Part shown: in pieces, positions 1 to 9,700 of the stretch
Numbering within the stretch: the first letter of the stretch is position 1
How the letters are laid out: each line of letters begins with the position of its first letter
Assembly (NCBI GenBank): GCA_009779195.1
Contig: WRET01000020.1
Coordinates: 1 to 46,685, forward strand
Length of the DNA: 46,685 bases
Reading direction: 5' to 3'
Source: Micrococcales bacterium
GTDB lineage: Bacteria > Actinomycetota > Actinomycetes > Actinomycetales > Cellulomonadaceae
Position numbers and translations under genes: made by a program
The notes under the pieces: generated by a model
What the model was told of the DNA's origin: nothing
The model's input: the letters and a program-made list of their open reading frames with translations, nothing else
Databases searched by the model: none

Positions 1-1214
1 GTCGAGCCGGGGACCTGCACGGCTCCGGGAAGAACCGGTGGGCCGATATCCGAGGTCGAGGCTGGGTGCTGGTACTGCTGGGTCGGCGTCATGGACCCGC
101 CACGGGAGGTCAGTGCGGCGGGAAGCAGGGCCGGAGCCACTGTGGTGCCAGACTGGGCTGCGTGCAACGAGGCGTCGGGAAGGAAGGACACGGCGTCGAG
201 CTGCCCGGCGGTGAACGTGGCATTGCCGCCCTGGGCGACGATGGTGCTCTGCGGGTTGAGCTCGAGGGTGGACTGGGCCTGGTTGTTCTGCCACACGATC
301 TTCGCGCTGGGGTCTGAACCCAACAGCGGCGAGATGCCCGGACGATCGCTGAGGAAGGTGTTGTGAGCAACGTACAGCTCGTTGGCGGGCCAGACGTCCG
401 TGTTCTCCCGGGCAAAGCTCACGACGGTGGCGTTGTCCCCGTCGGCCGACTGGCCGAAGATGTTGCCCACCACGAGCGCCTGACCTCCGTCGGGCAGGTC
501 GAGCTCGTAGGACGCCCGGAACGTCGCCGGGTCGTTGTCGTCCGTGAAACGGTTGTACCGGATGATGTTGACGCCAGCGCGGCTCTTGAACAGGTGCCCG
601 CCGTCCGCATGGTGAGAGTAGTTCCCCTCGGCGACCAGCAGGCCGTTCCGGCCGATGTACACGTTGTGGGTGAAGCCCTCGGCGGAGGTCGCCGTCGAGT
701 AGGCGAACTCGTTGTCGTACAGCTCGACCGTCGTCGAGGCCAGGTTGTCGGTCAAGAGGCCCATCTCGTTGTTGAAGAACGCGCAGCCCCGCACGGTCAG
801 GTGCCCGTCGCCCAGGCGGATGCCCGCCCCGTTGTGGTCCGGCACCCGGGCGTTCGTGAACGTGATGTTCTCGATGGTCACCGTGCCGTTGTCCACCACG
901 AAGATCCCTTTGCCGTCCTCAGCCGCACCAGCGGCGTCCAGGACGACCTTCCCCACACCGCGGATGGTGAGGGTCTTGTTGCCGTTCAGACGCAACAGCG
1001 CTTCGGCCCCCCGGTAGGTTCCTGCGTCGATCTCGATGACCGAACCGCTCGCCGCTGCCGCCGCGGCGGCTTTCACGGTGGTGTAAGCTCGACCCGGCCC
1101 GACCTGGATCGTGGTGGAGGCCTGCGCGGCGCTCGGCACCAGCGCGCCTGCGAGCGCGACCGCCAGGACGGCGACGCCAACCAATAATCTTGTCCACAGA
1201 CGCGGGGGGATCAA
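1..1214 (-). CDS. secreted right-handed beta-helix (pectate-lyase-like) protein, 3' end outside window
   Basis: I translated this frame directly, because its start is TTG (1214-1212) and no ATG opens it. A GGAG lies 7 nt upstream of the TTG. The N-terminus is a typical Sec signal peptide: MIPPRLWTR, a hydrophobic core (LLVGVAVLAVALAGAL), then a likely cut after AAQA. The mature part starts with IQVGPGRAYTTVKAA, the usual opening of parallel beta-helix proteins, where a periodic 'xYTTVxAAxxAA...G' segment precedes the coils. Repeated strand-turn units follow, such as VTIENITFTNARV, LTVRGCAFFNNEMG and VELYDNEFAYS, rich in N, G and D. The family includes pectate and alginate lyases and surface glycan-binding proteins. 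I see no decisive catalytic motif, so substrate and activity are open. About 404 codons are visible with no stop before the left edge. It follows a secreted GH-like gene on the same strand, which suggests glycan processing. Confidence 0.75.
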   Translation of the reverse strand, partial: MIPPRLWTRLLVGVAVLAVALAGALVPSAAQASTTIQVGPGRAYTTVKAAAAAAASGSVIEIDAGTYRGAEALLRLNGNKTLTIRGVGKVVLDAAGAAEDGKGIFVVDNGTVTIENITFTNARVPDHNGAGIRLGDGHLTVRGCAFFNNEMGLLTDNLASTTVELYDNEFAYSTATSAEGFTHNVYIGRNGLLVAEGNYSHHADGGHLFKSRAGVNIIRYNRFTDDNDPATFRASYELDLPDGGQALVVGNIFGQSADGDNATVVSFARENTDVWPANELYVAHNTFLSDRPGISPLLGSDPSAKIVWQNNQAQSTLELNPQSTIVAQGGNATFTAGQLDAVSFLPDASLHAAQSGTTVAPALLPAALTSRGGSMTPTQQYQHPASTSDIGPPVLPGAVQVPGS

Positions 1215-1369
1215 AAGAATTCTCCGTGTGAGTATTCAGCCATACCTAGAAAATACCAGCCGGACGACGTGCTCGTCGGCCAGACCAACGCTGGACGTGG
1301 TACGAACCTGATACACCGGTATGGCACTCCCAGAACACGTTCGTCAACACCGCGACCGGTCGGGGAACC

Positions 1370-1414
1370 CGGTGTCCGTCTGGCCGCGAAGACATCCAGG
1401 CCAGACGGACACCG
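1370..1414 (-). terminator. perfect 16-bp stem-loop after the GH39-like gene
   Basis: Positions 1370-1385 and 1399-1414 are exact inverted repeats with a 13-nt loop. The hairpin lies about 50 bp downstream of the stop of the minus-strand gene 1467-3407 and before the next minus-strand gene. There is no T-tract, as is common for actinobacterial terminators. The rest of the 1215-1466 gap holds the AT-richer leader of the beta-helix gene and no ORF I believe in. Confidence 0.6.
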
Positions 1415-1466
1415 CACCAAGGCACCGTGTCACAGGTGTGGGGTCGCGGCGTGCCGGACCGTCACG

Positions 1467-3407
1467 CTATGCGTTCCACGTCACGGCGAAGATGGTCTGT
1501 GCCGGCACGGCCAGACGAGGAGCTCCGCCCTGGCAGTCCACGGTGGCCGTCCGCCGCTTGGAGTCCGGGCCCAACAGCTCGACCTGGGCCTGGCACACCG
1601 CGCCGCTGATGGTCACCTGCTGGGCGCGGTCAGACTTGTTCACCCCGAGCAGCACCCGTTTCGAGCCTTCGCCCAGCTGGACCGCATCCACCTCGAACGA
1701 CGTGTTGCTCGACTGGTACACCTGCCCGCCCCAGTGGTCCGAGATGAACTGCTGGGCCGCACCGACCGGTTTCACCTTGGTGCCGGACTCGTTGAGCATC
1801 CCCTTCGGGTAGCTCCCTTCGTCGGCGATCTTGAACCAGTTCAGCACCTCCAGCGTGCCGTCCGCCGAAGAGTTGACCACCACCGACGTCCACCACAGCG
1901 CCGCGTACTGGGTGTCTTGCTCGTAGGGGCTCAGGTCGGTGCCCGAGGAGATGTTGGTCTGGTCGATCAGCAGGCTCTTGGCCGGCCGGCCGTCTGGGCC
2001 TGTGCCCACCATGTCTGCCGCCGCCTTGATCGAGTCACGGTACTGCCGGGTCGCCAGCAGGTCGCGCACGGCCCATTCGTGCCAGGCCACCGCGTCGATC
2101 CGGTCGCCGTAGGTGTTCAGCAGCTGCTGGGTCCACACGATGCCCCGGTTGGCCGCAAAGTTGCTGTCGGTGCGGAACGGCGCGCCGACGAACCGCGAGC
2201 TGGCGGGCACAGCGACCCGCACCCCAGCCTCCCGTGCTCCGGATGTGCTCTCCAGGCGGCGCAGTGCGCTGTCGAAGTAGGCAGCGTACGCGGCGTAGGT
2301 GGTGAAGTTCAGGTTCGGTTCGTCAGCGAACGACAGGTAGTGCGTCCCACCGTTGACCTGCTTCATCGTGGACACGAACTTGTCCACCCCGCTGGCGGCC
2401 GCACTGGTGCTGATCACCGAGCTGCGGTTCGTCCCGGCGAGCAGCGTCACGTCGGTGGTGATGCCCATCGTCTGCTTGTAGTACTTGCGGAACGAGACCT
2501 CGTTGGCGGCGCCCGCGTCGTGGAAGGTGTAGTAGCTGGCCGAGTCCAGGCCGAGGCTGTTCATGGTCGGCACCGCGCTGGCAGGCGGGGCGTAGTACGG
2601 CATGGCCACACCCACGTGCGGGGACGGCCCGACCTTCGTGGTGCCCACGGTCACCGTAGCCTGCCCGGTCGGCAGCGCCAAGGGGTGCAGGTGCTCGGCC
2701 TTCGGTGCGAAGAGGTTCGCCGTGCCGTCCAGCCAGAACGCGGCCTTGCCCGAACCGCCGAACGTCACACGCCACACCTGGTCAGTCGCCGAGACCGGCA
2801 ACGACACCTTGTCGTACTGGGGGTACTGGCTGTACGAGCGCAACGCCAGGTTCGCAGACGTGTTGTCCGAGACCCGCACGGCCTGCATCGAGCTGACCCC
2901 GCCGTGGTACTTCCCGCACAAGGTCGCCTGCTGGTTCGCGCCCACCCGGAAGTAGAGCTGTGTGCCCGCCGCCAGCTGGGCGGTGGGGTGCACTTTCGTC
3001 GGTTCCAGCTGGATCGCGGTGTTCGGCCCAGCGGTCACCTGGTAGCTGCGGAAGCTGTAGCCCGGCACAGCCAGGGTGTAGTCCCCGGCGGCCTTCGCCA
3101 GGTTCAGGGTGCGTGAGGACGCCGCTGTCCCGGCCGGGATGTCGACCTGGGCAGACAACGAACCCGCCGGGTTCACCAGGTACAGCTGTTCAGCGTTGCC
3201 GTCGGCCGCCCACACCGGCTTCCAGTCCACACTGACCGTCTCGTCAGCGCCGGCCGACAGCCAGACGTGCCCCGCGCGCACCATGCCAGTACCGCTGAGC
3301 AGCGGCGTCGTGCTCGCTGCCTGGGCCGGTGGCGGTGTCGACACCGCCACCAGTCCGACAGCCAACGCCAGTGCTGTGACGATCGCGAGAGTGTGACCTC
3401 GTCTCAT
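1467..3407 (-). CDS. secreted GH39-like (clan GH-A-like) protein with probable loss of the nucleophile
   Basis: 646 residues. I chose ATG 3407 because GGAG lies 7 nt upstream and it gives a clean signal peptide (MRRGHTLAIVTALALAVGL, cut near PAQAA). The longer in-frame start at 3500 adds only a basic stretch. Residues about 35-270 look like beta-sandwich repeats; from about 280 a TIM-barrel-like part follows. FADEPNL (about 360-366) resembles the NEPN acid/base motif of GH39, with E363 in the catalytic place. WHEW is at about 442-445, like the conserved His region on a later strand. At the place of the GH39 nucleophile (T-E-W-N) this protein has LLIDQTN (about 479-485), so no Glu is seen. Fold and family are my inference from motif order; activity is doubtful. 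Secreted and monocistronic, with its own hairpin downstream. Confidence 0.6.
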   Translation of the reverse strand: MRRGHTLAIVTALALAVGLVAVSTPPPAQAASTTPLLSGTGMVRAGHVWLSAGADETVSVDWKPVWAADGNAEQLYLVNPAGSLSAQVDIPAGTAASSRTLNLAKAAGDYTLAVPGYSFRSYQVTAGPNTAIQLEPTKVHPTAQLAAGTQLYFRVGANQQATLCGKYHGGVSSMQAVRVSDNTSANLALRSYSQYPQYDKVSLPVSATDQVWRVTFGGSGKAAFWLDGTANLFAPKAEHLHPLALPTGQATVTVGTTKVGPSPHVGVAMPYYAPPASAVPTMNSLGLDSASYYTFHDAGAANEVSFRKYYKQTMGITTDVTLLAGTNRSSVISTSAAASGVDKFVSTMKQVNGGTHYLSFADEPNLNFTTYAAYAAYFDSALRRLESTSGAREAGVRVAVPASSRFVGAPFRTDSNFAANRGIVWTQQLLNTYGDRIDAVAWHEWAVRDLLATRQYRDSIKAAADMVGTGPDGRPAKSLLIDQTNISSGTDLSPYEQDTQYAALWWTSVVVNSSADGTLEVLNWFKIADEGSYPKGMLNESGTKVKPVGAAQQFISDHWGGQVYQSSNTSFEVDAVQLGEGSKRVLLGVNKSDRAQQVTISGAVCQAQVELLGPDSKRRTATVDCQGGAPRLAVPAQTIFAVTWNA

Positions 3408-3565
3408 AGTCCGTCTCCATAGGTTGTGAGCGGTGGCACGCACGCGCCATCGGGTGCGCGCGCCGTCGTCGAGCCCTCGAGGCTCTTGTGCGCGCGCCAC
3501 ATGGGACGACCATATGAGACCGGTAACAACCCCCCGTCCTGTTCAGCGTTCCAACCCTGAAACAC

Positions 3566-3605
3566 GTGTAACAACCTCGTCACACGTGTGACGATGTTGT
3601 TACAC
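3566..3605. promoter_or_regulatory. 40-bp near-perfect palindrome, probable operator
   Basis: Outer arms GTGTAACAAC and GTTGTTACAC flank a perfect 16-bp core, CGTCACACGTGTGACG. Only one base pair of twenty fails (3576 with 3595). The half-site GTAACAAC occurs again at 3523-3530, 45 bp away on the same strand as the left arm. The site is about 160-200 bp upstream of the GH39-like start codon (3407), so a repressor or activator site for that gene is the simplest reading. As RNA it could also fold into a long hairpin downstream of the DUF11 gene. I do not recognise the cognate regulator. Confidence 0.55.
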
Positions 3606-3638
3606 CCGTCCCGAGCCTCAAAGACTGAGCGTTCCGCC

Positions 3639-3666
3639 GAGGCCTGACGTTGCCAGGTCAGGCCTC
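3639..3666 (-). terminator. stem-loop downstream of the large DUF11 gene
   Basis: GAGGCCTGAC (3639-3648) pairs perfectly with GTCAGGCCTC (3657-3666) around an 8-nt loop, about 100 bp past the stop codon of the gene ending at 3770. No T-tract follows. Confidence 0.5.
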
Positions 3667-3769
3667 ACCGGAAGGCCCAGGCCTTAGACCAGCACGAGGA
3701 CGAGCCGCGTTCTGGGGTCGCTGGCTCGACGCGCTGGTCGAGCAGACGTGGCCGCAGCTCACGTGTCGG

Positions 3770-6700
3770 TTATGCCCTTGTCGCGACGGGCGGGGGGCGG
3801 GGGTCGGTGGCGACGGTCGCGTCGCGGGTGGTCGAGGTGGGTTGGGGGCGCCAGGGGGCGTGTGGTTCGACGGTGTGGGGTGGACGGGTGGTGCGGGATG
3901 TTGGCCTGGGTGTGCCGGGAGGGGTGGTGGGCCTCCAGCGGGCTGGAGCGGTCGGTGCCAGCTGGGCGACGTCGGTGCACAGGGACGTGGACCACAGACG
4001 GTGCCATGGCTGGCCTGAGGTGCACGGTCTGGTACGTCGGTCGCGTCGTCGCTGGTCAGCGGGCACGGCTGGCTTGGCGGCACTCCGCGAGACGGTGTCG
4101 ACGGGGGCGTCGGAGGCATGACGACCCTGGACGAGCGGCTGAGCAGGCTCGACGTCGTCGGGGGCGGCTGTGTGGGCGTGGCGGCCTCGGGCTTCGACAG
4201 CGGTGGGGGCGTCGACGGGTGCCTGGTTGGAGCGCCGACCCCGTGGCGGTGCTCCAGTGGTCGAGTCAGTGGTGTGACGGCCTTGGGCATGCGCAGGTCT
4301 GGGCGTGGTGACCAGGGCAGCTGTGCTGGCGTGACGGCCGCCGATCGCCGCGACAGGGGTCTGTGTGCCCTGGTGACGGCCGTGCGAAGGTGTCAGTTCG
4401 GCAGTGGCAACGGGGACAGCCTCCCCGGGTGCGGGTGGCGTCGAGGCGGCCACGGTGTCGGCCACGGCTTGGTGTGTGTGACGGCCGTGGGTGGTCGGTG
4501 CAGGGTGGTCGGTGCTGTCGACGGGGGCGGTGCTCGCGTGGCGGCTGCGGGTGGTCAGGTGTGGCGCGGCGGCCTCGTCGTGGATTTGTTCGGTGGGCGA
4601 AACAATGGGTTGGACTGCGTGACGAGCCCGGTCGGAGCGGGTGTCGGCGCAGACGGTGTCCACTGCGGTGGTGCTGGTGTGGCGCCCGTGCACGACGGTT
4701 GGCTCTGGACGTGGCTGGGGGACGCGCTCCAGCGCAGGGGACATGAAGCACTCGGCCCACCGGCGGGCGAGCTCGTCGGAGATGACCGGGGACGACGTGT
4801 CTGGCGTGGTGGCTGGCGCACCGCGGTGTGTGGTTGGCGTCGGGTCTGTCGGGCAGGCGGCAGCACGCACGTCGTGGATTTGTTCGGTGGGCGAAACAAT
4901 GGGTGGGGCTGCGTGGCGAGCCTGGCTGGGTCGGGTGTCGGCTTCTACGGCCAGGTACGGTGGCAGCGGGTGTGTGGTTGGCGTCAGGTCGGCGGTGGTG
5001 CTGGCGTGGCGGCCGTGTGCGACGGTCGGCTCTGGACGTGGCTGGGGGACGTGCTCGAGTGCGGTCGAAGACCAGGTGGCAAGCTCGGCCCATGCGCGGG
5101 CGACGACGGGTGCCGCGACGACCGGGGCCGACGGGTCTGGCGCGGAAGGTGCGGTGCACGGCTGCGGTGGCGCTGTGCTCGTGGCGGGACTTCGCGTGTG
5201 GTCGGGGGACATCGTCGCCTCCTGCACCTGGTGGTCGGGCGTGTGGCACATGGTGGTCTCCTTGGTCGGGACCGCGCGGTGGCGGCCGTGGGCTGGAGCG
5301 ACCTGGACTGCAAAGGTTGGGCTGCTGGTGAGCGAACCGACGACGGCTGTGTCTGGCGCGGTCGGGCGTGCGGACCGGGCTGGGCGGGGGCGTCGGCGGA
5401 ACCGCGGGGCCTGGTACAGGCTGACCGCGACGGCGGTGATACCAGGGGCGAGCAGCAGTGCGACGGTGAGCAGGACGAACGCGCCGGACGTGCCGGTGCG
5501 GGCGAGAGGTCCGAGCGGACGCAGCTGGTCGCCACGTCTGGTGGTGCTGCCTGTACCGTTGCCGTTCCTGTCGTCGGTGTTTCCCCAGGCTGCGCTGTTC
5601 GCCCCATCGTTGCCGGCACCGGTGCCGTTGTTGTCCAAGGGGTACCCCTGGGTGCCGCCGTTGCCGTTGCCGCCCCCGTTCCCGTTTCCGCCGTTCCCGT
5701 TCCCGTTGTCGCCCCCGCCGCCCCCGCCATGGCCCTTACCCCCACCGTGGCCCTTACCTCCGCCGTGACCCTTGCCTCCGTCACCGGGGCCGGTACCCGC
5801 GCCGCCTGGACGACGCCCGTTGCCGTTGCCCCCGTTCCCGTTCCCGCTGTTGTCGAAAGAGATCCTCACGGTGTCGGAGCCGGAGACGGTGTCGCCGTCG
5901 GGGAGGGTGCCTGCGGCAGTGACCGTGGACAGGACCTCGCCCGCGTCGATGTCTTCTTCGGTGATGGTGTAGGTGAACTCGCAGGACACGGTTTCGCCAG
6001 GGGCCAGCTGGTCCCACTCGCACGACGCTGGATCCATGCCGGGCAGCAGGCTGTCGGCCACCGACACGTCAGAGGCTGTGGTGTTGCCGGTGTTGGTGAC
6101 AGTGATCCGGAAACGCACGTGGTCACCAGCCTTGGTCCCTCTGGGCACCGAGACCTCGTACGACGTGGTCACCTCCAGGCCGGAGGCCTGGGGCACGGGC
6201 ACGACCCACTCGTCGGAGGCGGACAGCTGCTCTGACGAACCCGGGGGCAGGCCGGTCGCGGTCGCGGTGCTGGTGATCTCACCTGCGTCGATATCCGCTT
6301 GGGTGAGGGTGTAGGCGAGCTCGCAGACCACGTCTTGGCCAGGCGCCAGCTGGTCCCAGGTGCACGACGCCGGTTCCACGCCGGGCAGCGGGTCGGTGAG
6401 CGTGACGTCTGCGAGGGTGACGTGACCACCGTTCGTGACGGTGAACAGCAGGCGCACGACATCCCCGGCCGTGACCCCTCCGGCCACGGGCAGGTCGTAC
6501 GACGTGGTCACGTACAGGTCGTGCGTGTGGGGTGCCGACACAACCCACGGGTCGGCGCCGGACACGTGCTGCGACGAGCCCGGGGGCAGCCCAGTGGCAG
6601 TCGCCGTGCTACCCACCCGTGCGGCGTCGACGTCGGCCTGGGTGAGGGTGTAGGTGGTGTCGCAGACCACGTTCTGACCAGGTGCGAGGTGGTCCCAGGT

Positions 6701-9700
6701 GCACGACGACAGGTCGAGGCCGACCAGGGGGTCGGCGAGCACCACATCGGACATCGTGGTGTTGGAGATGTTCGTCACGGTGAACCGCAGATCCACCGTG
6801 TCACCAACCTTGGCGTCGATGAGCACCGGCGGGTCAGGCGCCGTGGTCACATACAGGCCGAGGGTGTGAGGGATCGTCACGGTCCAGTCTTCGGTGGTGA
6901 ACACCTCGGTCGACGAACCTGGCGGCAAACCCTCAGCGGACGCGGTGCTGGTGATCTCACCTGCGTCGATGTCGGCCTGGGTCAGGGTGTAGACGGTTTC
7001 GCAGACCACGTCCTCGCCGGGGGCCAGCGAGGCCCATTCGCACGAGGCCGGGTGCAGGCCGGGCAGCGGGTCGGCGAACGTCACGTTCGACACGGTGGTG
7101 TTGCCGGTGTTCGTGATGGTGAAATGCACGAGCGCGTCGTCGCCGGCTGTGGTCCCCGACAGGTCGTACGTCATGGTCACGGCCAGGCTCGAGAGGTGGT
7201 CGAGGTCGACATCCCAGTCGTCGGAGGCGGTGACCGGGGTCGTCGACGAGCCTGGGGGCAGGCCCGTGGCGGTCGCAGTGCTGCCGACCGTCGCCGCGTC
7301 GACGTCGGCCTGGGTCAAGGTGTAGACGGCTTCGCAGATCACGTCTTCGCCGGGGGCCAGCCAGTCCCAGTCGCAGTACGACAGCTGCATACCAGGCAAC
7401 CGGTCGTCGACGGTGACGTCGAAGAGGGTGGTGTTGCCGGTGTTCGTGACGGTGAAGCGCAAGAGCACGTCGTCGCCGGCGTTGTGCCCCAGCACGGCGT
7501 ACGCTGCCGTCACGTCCAGGCCGAGCCTGTGGGGAAGGTCGACAGTCCAACTGTCGGAGGCCGACACGGGTGCCGTCGACCGCGGCGCGAACCCTGTGAC
7601 GACCGCGGTGTTGAGTACCTCACCAGCGTCGATGTCGTCCTGGGACAAGACCAGGACCGCTGTGGCGGTGATCGACTGGCCGGGAGCGAGCTCTTCGCCG
7701 AGCCCCGGCCACGTGGGGTAGTCCACGCCTGCGGGGAACAGCCCGTCGTCGATCTGCACACGGTCGAGGGTGACGGTCCCGGTGTTGGTCACGGCGAACG
7801 TGTACGCCACCTCGTCACCAGGTGTGGCGTCGACCACCTCGACGGGGCCCTGTTTGGCCAGCGACAGCTCTGGCCGGAACGTCGTGGTGGTGGTCTCCGA
7901 GTCGATCGCCGACGCATAGCCGTCGTTGGGGGTCTTTCCCAGCGCTTGGGCGGTGTTGACCACAAAACCGGTGTCCAGGTCAGCCTGGGTCATGGTGTAC
8001 ACACCGTTGGCGGTCACGGACTCACCAGGGTCCAGCACACCAGACCACGACGGAAACGTCACCGAGTCCAAGACAGGGTCCAGCACGTCCAGGTCGCTGA
8101 TGGGGACGTTGCCGTAGTTGGTGATCGTGAACGTGTAGCCCACCGGGTCGCCTGCCATGGCAGCGGCGGCCTGCGCAGCGTCGACGGTCTTGACCAGCTC
8201 GAGCGAGAGACCAGGTTCCAGCACGACGGTGAACGAAGCGTCGTCGGTGACGGTGGTGCCGTCGTAGACACCGCTGGCTGCCGCGTTGTTCACCACGACG
8301 CCAGCGCTGATGTGGGCCTGGGCGACCGAAGCGCCTCCGTGTGCGGTGACTGCCTGGCCGGGGGCGAGCGTGGCCCATCCGCTAGGTGGTACCAGGCTGG
8401 TCAGCAACGGGTCGGTCAGGGCGACGTTGGTCAGGTCGACGTTGCCGTTGTTGACGACCAGGAAGTCGTACCCGAGCAGGTCGCCAGGCCTGGCGGCGGC
8501 GAGCTTGTCAGGGTCGCCGGTCTTGGTCAGCACGACCGACGGGGTCGGAGGGGCTGGCCACATCGCGGTGTCGGTGTCGGTGACCGTGACACCGGCGGGA
8601 GACTCAGCCCTGGCAGTCGCCGTGTTGTACACGCTACGTGCGGTGACGTCGGCGGGTGTCAGGATGTAGGTGCCGGTCGCGACGACGGACTGGCCGGGAG
8701 CCAACGTCCCCGCCGGTCCTGGCCAGGTCCCGAACGTCACGCCCGAGAGCTTGGGGTCATCGACACCCACCTGGGATACCGAGACGTTACCTGTGTTGGT
8801 CACCGTGAACACGTAACGGAGCTGGTCGCCGGACACGGCGACGTCCGGGTCTGGCAACACCGGCGCGATCTTGGTCAAGGCGATGGACGCGTCCTGGTCG
8901 AGCGCGACGGTCGCGGTGGTCGCAGCCGTGATGGTGTCGCCGTCGTAGTCGGTGCCTTCGACGCTGGCGATGTTGCGCACCGACCCTGCGTCGATATCAG
9001 CGCGGGTGATCCGGTACGAACCGGTCGCACCGACGAGCTGTCCAGGTGCCAAGATGCCGGGGACACCAGGCCAGGGGCCGAACGCGGCATCCCCCAGCGA
9101 CGGGTCTGTGAGGATGATGTCGCTGATGGTGGCGTTGCCGTCGTTGGTGATGGTGAACGTGTACCGGACCAGGTCGCCAGGTTTGGGGTTGGCGATGGAC
9201 GAGGGGCTGGCGACCTTCTCCAGGACCAGGTCAGGGCCGGGGACCAGAGCCAGGTGCGCGGTGGTGTGGTCGTCGAACCTCGTGGGGTCGCCGGGGTGGG
9301 CGGGGTCAGGCAGAGGGTTGCCCAGCGAGTCGACAGCCACGGCGTGTATCTCGCGGCCGCTGGCGGTGGCGTGGGCTGAAGCGGCGTTGTCAACCCCGCC
9401 GAGGTCCACGTCGAGCTGGGTCAGCCTGTACGAGGCGGTGCATGTGGTGGTCCCGCCGGGGGCGAGAGACCCGGGCGGGCAGGTCACAGGTGACAGGTCC
9501 GCGAGGGTGTCGATGACGGTGACAGCGCTGACCGCGACGGTGCCGGTGTTCGTCACGGTGAACGTGTAGTTCGCCCAGTCCCCCGCGACGCCTTGGGCCC
9601 CACCCAACGACACGGCTTTGCGCACGGTCAGGCCTGCGACCGGAACCGTGGACCCGGCCAGGGGCTGGGGTGCTTGGTCGAGGGTGAGCAGGACCCCGTT

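Larger units (their letters stand above)
3408..3769. other. 362-bp gap with palindromes, no gene
   Basis: Between the GH39-like gene and the end of the large DUF11 gene. It holds a 40-bp palindrome (3566-3605), an extra GTAACAAC at 3523-3530 and a stem-loop (3639-3666). The open frames across it have no plausible start or composition. I see no RNA gene. Confidence 0.6.

Noticed and set aside
919-1197. Minus-strand ATG frame (MDKIIGWRR...) at the start of the beta-helix gene
   Set aside because: Arg-rich and without features; the TTG-started frame shifted by one base gives a signal peptide and beta-helix repeats.
4555-4910. Repeated 34-nt segment considered as a possible CRISPR or attachment-site pair
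   Set aside because: Only two copies, 294 nt apart, in frame inside a coding repeat, with no further units or integrase.
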